A stretch of DNA of 64,000 nt, from the NCBI RefSeq assembly GCF_018271995.1, contig NZ_JAGUCO010000024.1, positions 1 through 64,000 on the forward strand. Direction: 5' to 3'. Shown here one piece after another: positions 17,126 to 24,921 of the stretch (position 1 is the stretch's first letter; every line of letters begins with the position of its first letter). A program made the position numbers and the translations under genes. The DNA is from Carboxylicivirga linearis (GTDB taxonomy: Bacteria; Bacteroidota; Bacteroidia; Bacteroidales; Marinilabiliaceae). The notes under the pieces are model-generated. The model saw only the letters and a program-made list of their open reading frames with translations, searched no databases and was not told where the DNA came from.

Positions 17126-18244
17126 TTATAAATCAAGCTTTACTTCAATCTTGTCCTGCTCTTTTTTCTCATCTAAAGAGAGGTGGATAATTTCTTTACC
17201 AATTTTTGAAAAATTAATATTTTTCAAGTCAACCATTCTTACACGTCTGTTGTGCTGTGTATGGTAGTTTAATTGTCTGTCCTGTATATTCCAGGCCGTA
17301 GTCCATAACGTTGTTGAGCGCATCGAATCATCGAAAAAATTAGCGCTGGCACCTTCCCCTCCATCAGGGCCCAAAGGAAGGTTGAAGTTATCTAGTATTC
17401 TGAAAACCTCATAAACAGTTTCATCAGCATCATTTGTTTTGCGGGCTGATTGAGACCATGCTACGGCTCTTACAAATCGAGACACAGGTGTATTATCGCC
17501 GGGCATTCCTAAAAACCCCGAACCTGCACCCATCGGGCTAATCGTAATGTCGTTTAATTTCTTAGGACTTTGCGGGTGAGCCGTAAGGTTTACATAGTTA
17601 TTTAAGTTGGTCATGTGCCAGTCGTATTTTGGAGCATTCGTAATAACCCCAAGTGGAGCATCGTGTAGCATTAACTCACCTTCTGAATACTCAATTACTA
17701 AAGATGTACCATTAGCATCTGTAACAATCCAATGCGCACCAACTTCCATTCCGATTGCTTTCTCAATTACACCAACTACCGATATTTCCTGCATACCTTT
17801 TTTCACCTCTTCTACATCTTTAAAGCTTGAAAGAATATAGGTAAGGAGTTCTTGCGATGAGATAGTTTTTGAAGCATCAGCACTATTATACTCCTGAAAT
17901 TTTGCATAATTTGGATGGTAAAACATACCTGCTGCCAAACCGGCTTCATTCATCCCATCACCAAAATAGTCTTTGCCAATTATATCTAATGCTACAAATC
18001 CATACTTTACTTTGTATGCCATACCATTATCACCTTCCGGAGTTAAGCTGCTAAATTTAAATCCCTCTGGAACAACGGCCACTCTTGAGTTAAGATCAAA
18101 AGCTCCCCACTCCATGGTTCTGCCATATACTACTCCACCATCTTCAGCTATTAACCGAATTCCTGTACAAGCATCTGACTTACTTGGTACCAAAAACATT
18201 AGAGCCATTGATAAAACCGCTCCTATTCTACTTAATTTATTCAT
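17126..18244 (-). CDS. Choloylglycine-hydrolase-family (Ntn) amidase, exported
   Basis: The 372-residue precursor has a signal peptide whose predicted cut leaves Cys26 at the new N-terminus (SKSDA-CTGIRL). That matches the N-terminal nucleophile cysteine of the choloylglycine hydrolase/penicillin V acylase family. Other family marks are YGRTMEWG (active-site Arg), TNAPKYDWHMTNLNNY (equivalent of the substrate-site TNxPxFDxQxxNLxNY) and RFVRAVAW. Members hydrolyse bile-salt, penicillin V, N-acyl-homoserine-lactone or N-acyl amides; the substrate here cannot be told from sequence alone. It heads an operon, with a double operator at 18339-18380 shared with the divergent regulator 3 region. Confidence 0.9.
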   Translation of the reverse strand: MNKLSRIGAVLSMALMFLVPSKSDACTGIRLIAEDGGVVYGRTMEWGAFDLNSRVAVVPEGFKFSSLTPEGDNGMAYKVKYGFVALDIIGKDYFGDGMNEAGLAAGMFYHPNYAKFQEYNSADASKTISSQELLTYILSSFKDVEEVKKGMQEISVVGVIEKAIGMEVGAHWIVTDANGTSLVIEYSEGELMLHDAPLGVITNAPKYDWHMTNLNNYVNLTAHPQSPKKLNDITISPMGAGSGFLGMPGDNTPVSRFVRAVAWSQSARKTNDADETVYEVFRILDNFNLPLGPDGGEGASANFFDDSMRSTTLWTTAWNIQDRQLNYHTQHNRRVRMVDLKNINFSKIGKEIIHLSLDEKKEQDKIEVKLDL

Positions 18245-18309
18245 AATTTCTATTTTTTATTTGTTTATTGCTCTTTTTGCCGAATAGTTTTCAATTACTA
18301 TTACAGAGG

Positions 18310-18380
18310 CAAATTTAGAGCAACGCAGCACCGATATTTTACCACTTATCGCCAAGTGAATGTCCAATAACGTCAGGCAA
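18310..18380 (-). promoter_or_regulatory. AraC-type promoter of the choloylglycine-hydrolase-like gene
   Basis: Half-sites lie at 18339-18359 (TTACCACTTATCGCCAAG) and 18360-18380 (ATGTCCAATAACGTCAGG). The 21-base spacer ends at a perfect TAAATTTG -7 element on the - strand (18317-18310). Confidence 0.75.
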
Positions 18381-18428
18381 ATAATGTTTGAATTAAAAAA
18401 ACTCAGCACTACCAATAGGTTTCACACA

Positions 18429-18459
18429 TTGTCATCTAGTTTATTAGCCTTATCTTTAG
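18429..18459 (+). promoter_or_regulatory. Promoter of AraC-family regulator 3
   Basis: TTG at 18429-18431, 19 bases, then TATCTTTAG at 18451-18459. The transcript would start near 18465, which rules out the longer upstream reading frame and supports the ATG at 18489. Confidence 0.7.
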
Positions 18460-18488
18460 CAGAACGTCTGATAAATCCTTATATAAAA

Positions 18489-19466
18489 ATGAACAACAAG
18501 ACACTTAACATAAAGGAAGGGGGAAGTGACAACTATTTCAATGGCCTTGAAAAAGCTTTTAATGTTAAGAGAATTGGCAACCGCTTTGACTTTAGAGAAG
18601 GTAAACACCATGTTTCGGTAATAAATTATAAATTATTCGATGATTTTGAAATGATGGTGCACAGCCTTAATGTTAAAGATAACTGGACTTTAGAGCGGAT
18701 ACCTGATGAGCAGCCCGACTTTTACCATTTTGCCCTTATTAGTGAAGGGAGTCTCCGGCAGGATTTTAGTAACGAAGAACATTTAATAGAAGCCGGATCG
18801 AATAAAGGCATGTTTATTTATAATGGCCTATTCCCATTAAAAACACATTTCCCCAATAACACGGAATACAAATCGATCGTATTTAAATTTTCAAAAACCG
18901 CTTTTACTAAAAGCATTCCTGATTCCTTAGGTATTTTGGAATCGCTTTTTGAAGGAAATGAGGCAAAAGCGTATCACACCAGTATCCCTGTGGCATTACA
19001 AAAAGTAATTGAGGATTTATTTTTATACCAGCAAGATAAACTGACTGCCAACATTTTGGTCACATCGAAAGGCCTGGAGTTATTCGCCCTTTTAATTAAA
19101 TCGGTAAAAAAACTATTGGACGATGATGAGTTAAACGGCTTGCATATTGATGACTATAACAGGGTTCTACAGATTAAAGACGAGATTATTAAGCATGTGG
19201 AGGGAAAAATAAACATTGAGGATATTGCCAGTCAATTCGCCATTAGTGTTTCGAAACTACAACGCGATTTTAAAGCATTGTACAACTGTACTGTATACAA
19301 CTTTTTTACACAGGCTAAAATGGACGAAGCCCAACGCAGGTTACGCTCCGGTCAATACTCGGTTACAGAAGTAGGCTACGATCTGGGTTATAGCAGCATC
19401 TCAAAGTTCTCAACCATGTTTAAAAAAATGAAAGGCATTAATCCAAGTGATGTAATTCCGATTTAA
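18489..19466 (+). CDS. AraC-family regulator 3
   Basis: I use the ATG at 18489 (325 residues, MNNKTLNIKEGG). An in-frame extension back to 18360 crosses both an operator half-site and the promoter, and no paralog has it. The C-terminal double HTH shows INIEDIASQFAISVSKLQRD and YSVTEVGYDLGYSSISKFST. The N-terminal sensor-like domain has HFALISEG, MFIYNGLFPL and SIVFKFSK. It is divergent from the choloylglycine-hydrolase-like operon and convergent with the lumazine-binding-like gene across a shared terminator. Confidence 0.9.
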   Translation: MNNKTLNIKEGGSDNYFNGLEKAFNVKRIGNRFDFREGKHHVSVINYKLFDDFEMMVHSLNVKDNWTLERIPDEQPDFYHFALISEGSLRQDFSNEEHLIEAGSNKGMFIYNGLFPLKTHFPNNTEYKSIVFKFSKTAFTKSIPDSLGILESLFEGNEAKAYHTSIPVALQKVIEDLFLYQQDKLTANILVTSKGLELFALLIKSVKKLLDDDELNGLHIDDYNRVLQIKDEIIKHVEGKINIEDIASQFAISVSKLQRDFKALYNCTVYNFFTQAKMDEAQRRLRSGQYSVTEVGYDLGYSSISKFSTMFKKMKGINPSDVIPI

Positions 19467-19487
19467 AAATCAGTTTTAGAAATTAAA

Positions 19488-19517
19488 AAAGGCCAACAAC
19501 AATCTGTTGCGGCCTTT
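19488..19517. terminator. Hairpin terminator, copy 2 of a recurring family
   Basis: AAAGGCCAACAAC pairs with GTTGCGGCCTTT around a short loop. It separates regulator 3 from the convergent - strand operon. T runs occur on both sides, with the longer one on the - strand. Confidence 0.8.
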
Positions 19518-19551
19518 CATTTATCATTAATCGTTAGTCAATAATCATTTA

Positions 19552-20007
19552 TCAGTCACCCACGGTGTAATAAATCTTATTTACGATTTTCCATCCATCA
19601 GGAAATTTATACAGCTGCATAAAGTCGATATACACCGGTTTACCTTCCAGTATGTACTCCATTTTTAGTGTGGCTGCATATTTTTCAACCTGAATATCTA
19701 AATAATTTACACTAACCTGCTTATCAGCTGCACGAGGAAGAACGCCATTATCAATATTATCTTGTGCCATTTGCTTCCATCCTTCGCGGCCTACATTGTT
19801 CAAGGTTCCGTCTTTCTCCAGCACCTGCATACGAAAATCGGGATGAAAACCAGCATCAATCTTATCCATATCGCCTATATTCTGAGTTCCCTCGAGGTAC
19901 GATGTTTCAATAAGCTGTTTAATGGCTGTTACTTCTTTGTCTTCAGGGGCATTACAGGATGCTAATCCAATTAGCGCTGAAAATAATACGATTGCTATAT
20001 TTTTCAT
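19552..20007 (-). CDS. Small exported NTF2/lumazine-binding-like protein (paralog a)
   Basis: The 151-residue lipoprotein has a hydrophobic N-terminus with the lipobox-like LASC at 15-18. The mature part has the layout of the putative lumazine-binding (NTF2-like) family: IKQLIETSYLEG, then HPDFRMQVLE, then a strand-rich C-terminus ending VYIDFMQLYKFPDGWKIVNKIYY. Such cone-shaped folds often bind small hydrophobic ligands. A very similar protein is encoded at 24403. It follows barrel paralog B by only 21 bases and is almost certainly co-transcribed with it. Confidence 0.82.
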   Translation of the reverse strand: MKNIAIVLFSALIGLASCNAPEDKEVTAIKQLIETSYLEGTQNIGDMDKIDAGFHPDFRMQVLEKDGTLNNVGREGWKQMAQDNIDNGVLPRAADKQVSVNYLDIQVEKYAATLKMEYILEGKPVYIDFMQLYKFPDGWKIVNKIYYTVGD

Positions 20008-20028
20008 GTCAATAATGTTTAAATGCTG

Positions 20029-20826
20029 TTATTTAGAAAATACAAATGTTGTTGTAAACCTTAGTTCGCTTTTGCCAACGTAATCAGGTCGTACCACATT
20101 ATTGTAATACTGAACTCCAAACTGTGTTGGAAGCTTACCTAAAAATACCAGCTTACTTACTCCTCCTCCTACTGGAACAGTCCATTGTTGTCCCTTATCA
20201 GCATTCCAGTTGGCAGTAATAGTTGGAAAAGTATTTACCACCCAACCTTTTCCTAAACTGTAGGCTACTAAGGTTTGACTGACAAAACGGTTTACATCAG
20301 CTCTTTCGTCATCTCCGGCAAAGGAATTGGTCTGACGGAATACCATATCCAGAGTCCACTTGTTTTTTTGGTACACAGCAACAATACTGGCTCCGGCATT
20401 CCACTTACCACTACCTAACAAAGGATCACTGGCTGTAGGCATATCGATAGATGGCCCAACACCAAAGGCTAAATTCCCCAACTTCTTTTTAGGAGCAAAA
20501 TAGAACGAGTAGTTTAAATCGGTTGTTCCAAAAGTACTTCCATTACCTAAAGTAGTAGATGGTAGGTACGATGTACCAATAACAGCTCGGTGTACCATAC
20601 TAAACTTACCATAGTCAAAGGCCATTACCGGTTGAAATGAGGTAGTGTAAGTTGTTCCCTCGTAATCTGGTGTTCCTAATCCAAAGTTATATTGAATAGG
20701 TAGCGCAGTAATGTTTGACAATGGATTTTGTAATTTCTGCGCTATCTCTTCTTGTGTTTGAGCAAAACTCAGGATATTACCAAACGCGAGTATTCCTGTA
20801 AGTATTAATGCTTTTAGATAATTCAT
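20029..20826 (-). CDS. Outer-membrane barrel, transporter-like (paralog B)
   Basis: I start at the ATG at 20826 (265 residues, MNYLKALILTGIL), where a signal peptide ending near SFAQ begins. The in-frame extension to 20877 adds 17 residues with no signal character. The sequence is nearly the same as the 266-residue protein at 16216 along its whole length, and the 3' ends match even at base level around the stop codon, so this is a recent duplication. It heads an operon with the lumazine-binding-like gene under the double operator at 20940-20981. Confidence 0.85.
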   Translation of the reverse strand: MNYLKALILTGILAFGNILSFAQTQEEIAQKLQNPLSNITALPIQYNFGLGTPDYEGTTYTTSFQPVMAFDYGKFSMVHRAVIGTSYLPSTTLGNGSTFGTTDLNYSFYFAPKKKLGNLAFGVGPSIDMPTASDPLLGSGKWNAGASIVAVYQKNKWTLDMVFRQTNSFAGDDERADVNRFVSQTLVAYSLGKGWVVNTFPTITANWNADKGQQWTVPVGGGVSKLVFLGKLPTQFGVQYYNNVVRPDYVGKSELRFTTTFVFSK

Positions 20827-20910
20827 AATATATTGCTTTATTTTAATTTCACATAAGCTTAATGGCAATTCAATCAATAGTTTCTATTCCGTGATATCCA
20901 CTTTATGATG

Positions 20911-20981
20911 CAAAAATGATATATCTATTCATGAACAAAGGCTCCAAACAGATCAAGCTATGACCTCATTTGGTCAAATTG
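20911..20981 (-). promoter_or_regulatory. AraC-type promoter of barrel paralog B operon
   Basis: Half-sites lie at 20940-20960 (GCTCCAAACAGATCAAGC) and 20961-20981 (TGACCTCATTTGGTCAAAT). The 21-base spacer ends at CATTTTTG on the - strand (20918-20911). Confidence 0.75.
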
Positions 20982-21109
20982 AATTGTAGCTATTGCACAA
21001 CTAAGAATTTACTAGTCGTATTTTAAGTTAGTGGTAGTATTATTTAGGCATAAGTATGGCCGGGAGACAAAGATTATTCAATATCTCCAATACTTATTTT
21101 TTTTAAACT

Positions 21110-21132
21110 AAGGGGTTCTTAATGAACCCCTT
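21110..21132 (-). terminator. Hairpin after serine hydrolase paralog 3
   Basis: AAGGGGTTC (21110-21118) and GAACCCCTT (21124-21132) form a perfect 9-bp stem 12 bases past the stop. The T run after it on the - strand is weak. Confidence 0.6.
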
Positions 21133-21143
21133 TACCAATATGC

Positions 21144-22454
21144 TTAGCGATAATTTTGATCAATTATTTGACGTGCAAAACCGGGGAAGTATAACAGGTT
21201 TTCGTATACAGTAGAGAACCATACAATCACAGTATTCGTTTCGGGCGATACATAAATACCCTGACCATAACGACCGGCCTTATACATATCTCCATCATTA
21301 AACACTGCATCCCACTGGTAGCTTGCATGCGAAGGAACTTCGCCAAAGTATTTTGCATTGTTAGTACCCTGCTCACCTTTTAAATATGCGTCGCTGTATG
21401 TTTTGTCATTTACTTTTTCGAAGTAACTATCCGAAACAACTTTCTCTTGAGACACCTTATTCCAACTATCGGTAAATAACAATCCGAAACGTCCCATATC
21501 TCTCAATCGAGATGAAAAGATAGCTCCATTTAAGATCTCACCATATGGAGTTAGTGCATAATGGCCTTCACTCTCCATGCCACTTTTTCCCCATACGCGC
21601 TGACTTAATACATCTTCGAACTTCTGATTGGTTACTTTTTCGATTATAAGACCCAGGATCTGTGTATTCATGGTTGAATAGTCAAAAGCCTCACCCGGTT
21701 CTCTATACAATTTTACGTCCTTCATAATATCAAAAAGTGATTTTTCTGATGGCTCGTGGCGCGTAGCAATCGCATAAGCAAAACCAATAGCCAATGGATG
21801 TCCGGGAGTTTTAAAGTTTTTGTTTGTTTCAACATAATCCATACCCGATACGTGATGCAATAAGTGTTTTACTTTCACTTTTTGCCAATCAGCGCTGTTA
21901 AACTCAGGTATATAATGCGTAACTGATTCCTCCAGATCAATCTTTCCTTCTTCTTCTAAAATGTGTACCAATATTCCGGTTAGTGTTTTGGATGCAGAAA
22001 ACCACACATGCTTATCTGTTTCGCGCATGCCCATGTATTTTTCAAGAGCAATTTTACCATCATGAATAACTAACAACCCCTGCATACGGGCACTGTCGTT
22101 TTGTACTAATTCAGATAAAGGCATGGTTCCGGCATTGGTTTTGGTAATCGTATTCCAAAGCTCTTCATTCAAATTTTCTTCTAAAAAAGAAACCTGTCCG
22201 TTTCTGTAGACTGTTGCTGTTGGCGAAACTTCGGGTAGGTTTAAAAAACCGTAAGCTCCCGTTTGATCGGCCTTAATAAAATTTAATGCCCTGTATTCGG
22301 TACGATACTTCTGAGCATCTGTTGAATTAATATCTTCCTTAAATTCTGAAATTGGTTGCAAACCATCGGTTCCATCCAGCTTGTTACTTGTCTTTTGTGC
22401 AAAACTCATTGTCGATATCAGGAACAATCCTGAAAGTAATAATGTAATTCTCAT
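21144..22454 (-). CDS. Exported serine hydrolase, beta-lactamase/NylB-like fold (paralog 3)
   Basis: The 436-residue precursor has a signal peptide ending near SFAQ. The SxxK motif is S153-A-S-K156 (WFSASKTLTGILVH), and the second motif region is FDYSTMNTQILG. It shares long stretches with paralog 2, such as KVKVKHLLHHVSGMDYVETN and AGRYGQGIYVSPETNTV. That level of identity suggests a duplication within the cluster. It is probably a hydrolase of an amide or ester in the periplasm or outside the cell. It is monocistronic, and its operator half-site CCCAAAGAACCCAAAAG is the closest match to that of paralog 2. Confidence 0.88.
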   Translation of the reverse strand: MRITLLLSGLFLISTMSFAQKTSNKLDGTDGLQPISEFKEDINSTDAQKYRTEYRALNFIKADQTGAYGFLNLPEVSPTATVYRNGQVSFLEENLNEELWNTITKTNAGTMPLSELVQNDSARMQGLLVIHDGKIALEKYMGMRETDKHVWFSASKTLTGILVHILEEEGKIDLEESVTHYIPEFNSADWQKVKVKHLLHHVSGMDYVETNKNFKTPGHPLAIGFAYAIATRHEPSEKSLFDIMKDVKLYREPGEAFDYSTMNTQILGLIIEKVTNQKFEDVLSQRVWGKSGMESEGHYALTPYGEILNGAIFSSRLRDMGRFGLLFTDSWNKVSQEKVVSDSYFEKVNDKTYSDAYLKGEQGTNNAKYFGEVPSHASYQWDAVFNDGDMYKAGRYGQGIYVSPETNTVIVWFSTVYENLLYFPGFARQIIDQNYR

Positions 22455-22538
22455 ATCAATTATTTTTAGTAGTTACAAAATTGATCAGCTATTTAGGCTT
22501 ACTAAAGCATTGCTGAACTTGTATTTAAATTAACAATT

Positions 22539-22609
22539 CAAATATCAGGATTATGGAGGTTACAATCATCTCCGTTTGTACCAACCCAATTCCCAAAGAA
22601 CCCAAAAGC
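22539..22609 (-). promoter_or_regulatory. AraC-type promoter of serine hydrolase paralog 3
   Basis: Half-sites lie at 22568-22588 (ATCTCCGTTTGTACCAAC) and 22589-22609 (ATTCCCAAAGAACCCAAAAG). The 21-base spacer ends at GATATTTG on the - strand (22546-22539). Confidence 0.7.
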
Positions 22610-22670
22610 ATAATTTAAGGCCAAAAATAAAACATAACGGTAGTATTGTATGAGCAAACTATTCAAATAA

Positions 22671-22700
22671 TTGTAAACACTAAATGATTCTTTAACTTTA
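22671..22700 (+). promoter_or_regulatory. Promoter of AraC-family regulator 4
   Basis: TTG at 22671-22673, 19 bases, then TAACTTTA at 22693-22700. The transcript start would fall about 15 bases before the TTG start codon at 22721. Confidence 0.65.
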
Positions 22701-22720
22701 CGTGAGTAAACAGATACACA

Positions 22721-23698
22721 TTGGACACAACAATTTTAAAGGTTACTGAAGGCGGAATGAACAACTACTTTAAGGTAGTTGAGGAGGTTTTTGAGCAAAA
22801 GAGAATAAAAAACAGGTTTGAGATACAAAAAGGTTCTAACTATTTTCATCTCTCTTCGCAGCTTATTGCAGCTGATTTTGAACTGGGGGTACTTAGTACC
22901 AACTTCTATAATAATATTGTAGTTGATAGAATTGCAAATGAAAGACCCGACTATTATCATTTTAATATGATTAAAGAGGGTAAAATAATGCAGGACTATG
23001 ATAACGAAGAGAAAACTGCAGAAGCCGGCACTAATAAAGGTGTATTTGTATACAATGGTGGTTTCCCTTTAAAATCAAACATACCAGCCAATCAGGATTA
23101 CAAGGCTATTGTTTTTAAAGTATCAAAACAAGCTATAGCCGAAATAATGCCCGAAGCATTGCCCATTATTGAAACCTTATTTGAAAACGATGAGCCAACT
23201 GCCTATCACACCCAATTACCTATTGAGATGGAAAGGCTTTTGACTGAACTTTATGAATTTAACAGTGGTATTTTTGGCAAAAACACTATGGTATTATCTC
23301 GCGGGCTGGAATTATTTACCATGCTTTTAAATTCCATTAAACAATTATTAGAAAAAGATGAGTTACATGGTTTACACATTGATGACTATAATCGTTTACT
23401 TTTAATTAAAAAGGAAATGTTAGATAATATTGAGGGTAAAATCAATGTTGAAGAAATTGCCAAACAGTTTGCTATCAGCAAATCAAAATTGCAGCGCGAC
23501 TTTAAAACACTATTTGACATTTCAGTCTATCAGTTTTTTGCTCAAGCCAAAATGGATGAAGCCTATCGCCGTCTAAAAACAGGTAAATTTACCGTAATGC
23601 AAGTGGGTTACGATCTTGGATATAATAGCATTCCCAAATTCTCGATCATGTTTAAAAAAAATAAAGGAATTAATCCAAGTGATGTGATACCGGGTTAA
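22721..23698 (+). CDS. AraC-family regulator 4
   Basis: The start is a TTG at 22721 (325 residues). It is preferred because the following DTTILKVTEGGMNNYF aligns directly with the ATG-initiated start of regulator 3, whereas the first ATG (residue 12) would remove conserved residues. The C-terminal double HTH shows INVEEIAKQFAISKSKLQRD and FTVMQVGYDLGYNSIPKFSI. The N-terminal domain has HFNMIKEG and VFVYNGGFPL. It is divergent from serine hydrolase paralog 3. The gene is followed by a composite palindromic element rather than a simple terminator. Confidence 0.9.
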   Translation: MDTTILKVTEGGMNNYFKVVEEVFEQKRIKNRFEIQKGSNYFHLSSQLIAADFELGVLSTNFYNNIVVDRIANERPDYYHFNMIKEGKIMQDYDNEEKTAEAGTNKGVFVYNGGFPLKSNIPANQDYKAIVFKVSKQAIAEIMPEALPIIETLFENDEPTAYHTQLPIEMERLLTELYEFNSGIFGKNTMVLSRGLELFTMLLNSIKQLLEKDELHGLHIDDYNRLLLIKKEMLDNIEGKINVEEIAKQFAISKSKLQRDFKTLFDISVYQFFAQAKMDEAYRRLKTGKFTVMQVGYDLGYNSIPKFSIMFKKNKGINPSDVIPG

Positions 23699-23777
23699 AA
23701 TATAAGATTGATAGTACAAAAACAATTGACGTAGATATTGATTCCGTCGAGATGGATATTTATACACATTAACAGTT

Positions 23778-24289
23778 GAACCCCTTCAGGGTTCTTTTTG
23801 TCAGGTTGATCAGAAAACACAGGTTGCACCTGTGGCTATTATTGTTAATGCCCTTTGGGCATTCTTGTTTTGTACAATTGTGAGAAATGGGTTTCTGCCA
23901 TAATTTGTAAGTTTTATTCCAACGATATTTATTTTATTGGCAGGTTGGTAATTAATTCCGAAGGAATTAAACAATAGTAGTTCCGGGTGTCAACTCGGAA
24001 AAATAAGTAATGAAAGCAAATAAAGACCTTTCAGGGTTCTAGGGATCCGATTGGGACTTAAAGTCTATAGGTTGCACCTGTGGCTATTGTTGTTAATGCC
24101 TTTTAGGCATTCATGTTTTGTACAATTGTGAGAAATAGGTTTCTGCCATAATTTGTAAGTTGCATTCGAACGAGATTTGTTTTATTGGCTGGTTAGTAAA
24201 TAATTCCGAAGGAATTAAACAATAATAGCACCGGGTGTTAACCCGGAGAAACTGACAGCAAACCGAAACAGAACCCTTAACAAGGGTTC
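23778..24289. repeat. Tandemly doubled REP-like palindromic element
   Basis: Two copies of a roughly 250-bp block repeat with a period of 247-248 bases (AGGTTGCACCTGTGG at 23821 and again at 24068; AATTCCGAAGGAATT at 23954 and 24202). Each block is built of small palindromes and ends with a CCGG-containing inverted repeat. The whole is framed by GAACCCCTTCAGGGTTC (23778-23794) and GAACCCTTAACAAGGGTTC (24271-24289). The element shares its words with the one at 13305-13476. Confidence 0.85.
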
Positions 24290-24345
24290 AACTATGACCA
24301 CATCAAACAAGCAAGCTTTTACTTGAAGTTATTTACCACCAAAAG

Positions 24346-24375
24346 AAAAGGCCAACAACAATCTGTTGCGGCCTT
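24346..24375 (-). terminator. Hairpin terminator, copy 3 of a recurring family
   Basis: AAAAGGCCAACAAC pairs with GTTGCGGCCTT. It is almost base-for-base the same as the hairpin at 19488, and both follow a lumazine-binding-like gene, so gene and terminator were duplicated together. Confidence 0.8.
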
Positions 24376-24402
24376 CATTAATCTTTAATCAATCATCATT
24401 TT

Positions 24403-24858
24403 TTAATCACCCACGGTGTAATAAATCTTATTTACGATTTTCCATCCTTCGGGGAATTTATACAGTTGCATATAATCGATGTAAACCGACTTTCCTTCGA
24501 GGATGTAATCCATTTTTAGGGTGGCCGCATATTTACTTACATCGATACTTAAAAACTCAACGCTTACCTGTTTTCCTTCGGGGCGAGGCAGTACACCTTT
24601 ATCGATGTTGTTTTTTACCCGTTGTTTAAATTCGTCGAGCGACACGTTTGACAGGCTTCCGTCCTTTTCCAACACCTGCATCCGAAAATCGGGATGAAAA
24701 CCGGCATCGATCAAGTCCATATTACCAATATTTTGAACGCCATTGAGATAAGCTGTTTCAATTACCTTTTTTATGGCTTCAACTTCTTTCTTATCCGATT
24801 GCGCAGAGGCCCATAAGCCTGTTAGTGCAATAACTAGTGATAAAACAAGTTTCTTCAT
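24403..24858 (-). CDS. Small exported NTF2/lumazine-binding-like protein (paralog b)
   Basis: I start at the ATG at 24858, giving 151 residues, the same length as paralog a. An ATG nine bases upstream is possible, but the TGACATGAA context of the chosen start is shared by both copies. A signal peptide ends near WASAQ; unlike paralog a there is no lipobox cysteine, so this copy is probably soluble in the periplasm or secreted. The mature parts are very alike (AGFHPDFRMQVLEKDG and MQLYKFPEGWKIVNKIYYTV). It is the second gene after the esterase (54-base gap to its own upstream ATG) and shares that promoter. Confidence 0.82.
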   Translation of the reverse strand: MKKLVLSLVIALTGLWASAQSDKKEVEAIKKVIETAYLNGVQNIGNMDLIDAGFHPDFRMQVLEKDGSLSNVSLDEFKQRVKNNIDKGVLPRPEGKQVSVEFLSIDVSKYAATLKMDYILEGKSVYIDYMQLYKFPEGWKIVNKIYYTVGD

Positions 24859-24921
24859 GTCATTCATTTTTAATTAGGCCAGCCTGCACTAAAGTAGTAC
24901 AGGCTTAGCTTTTTTAAATGC

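Noticed and set aside
17126-18244. Direct naming as bile-salt hydrolase
   Set aside because: The family also includes penicillin V and N-acyl-homoserine-lactone acylases; the sequence alone does not decide between them.
18360-18488. An N-terminal extension of regulator 3
   Set aside because: It crosses an operator half-site and the promoter at 18429-18459, and no paralog has it.
5680-22454. Antibiotic resistance beta-lactamases
   Set aside because: The SxxK fold is present, but the second motif does not fit class C or class A enzymes, and three regulated paralogs with envelope genes argue for another substrate.
13305-24289. Insertion sequences with transposase genes
   Set aside because: No transposase-like frame is present; the palindromic elements are non-coding.
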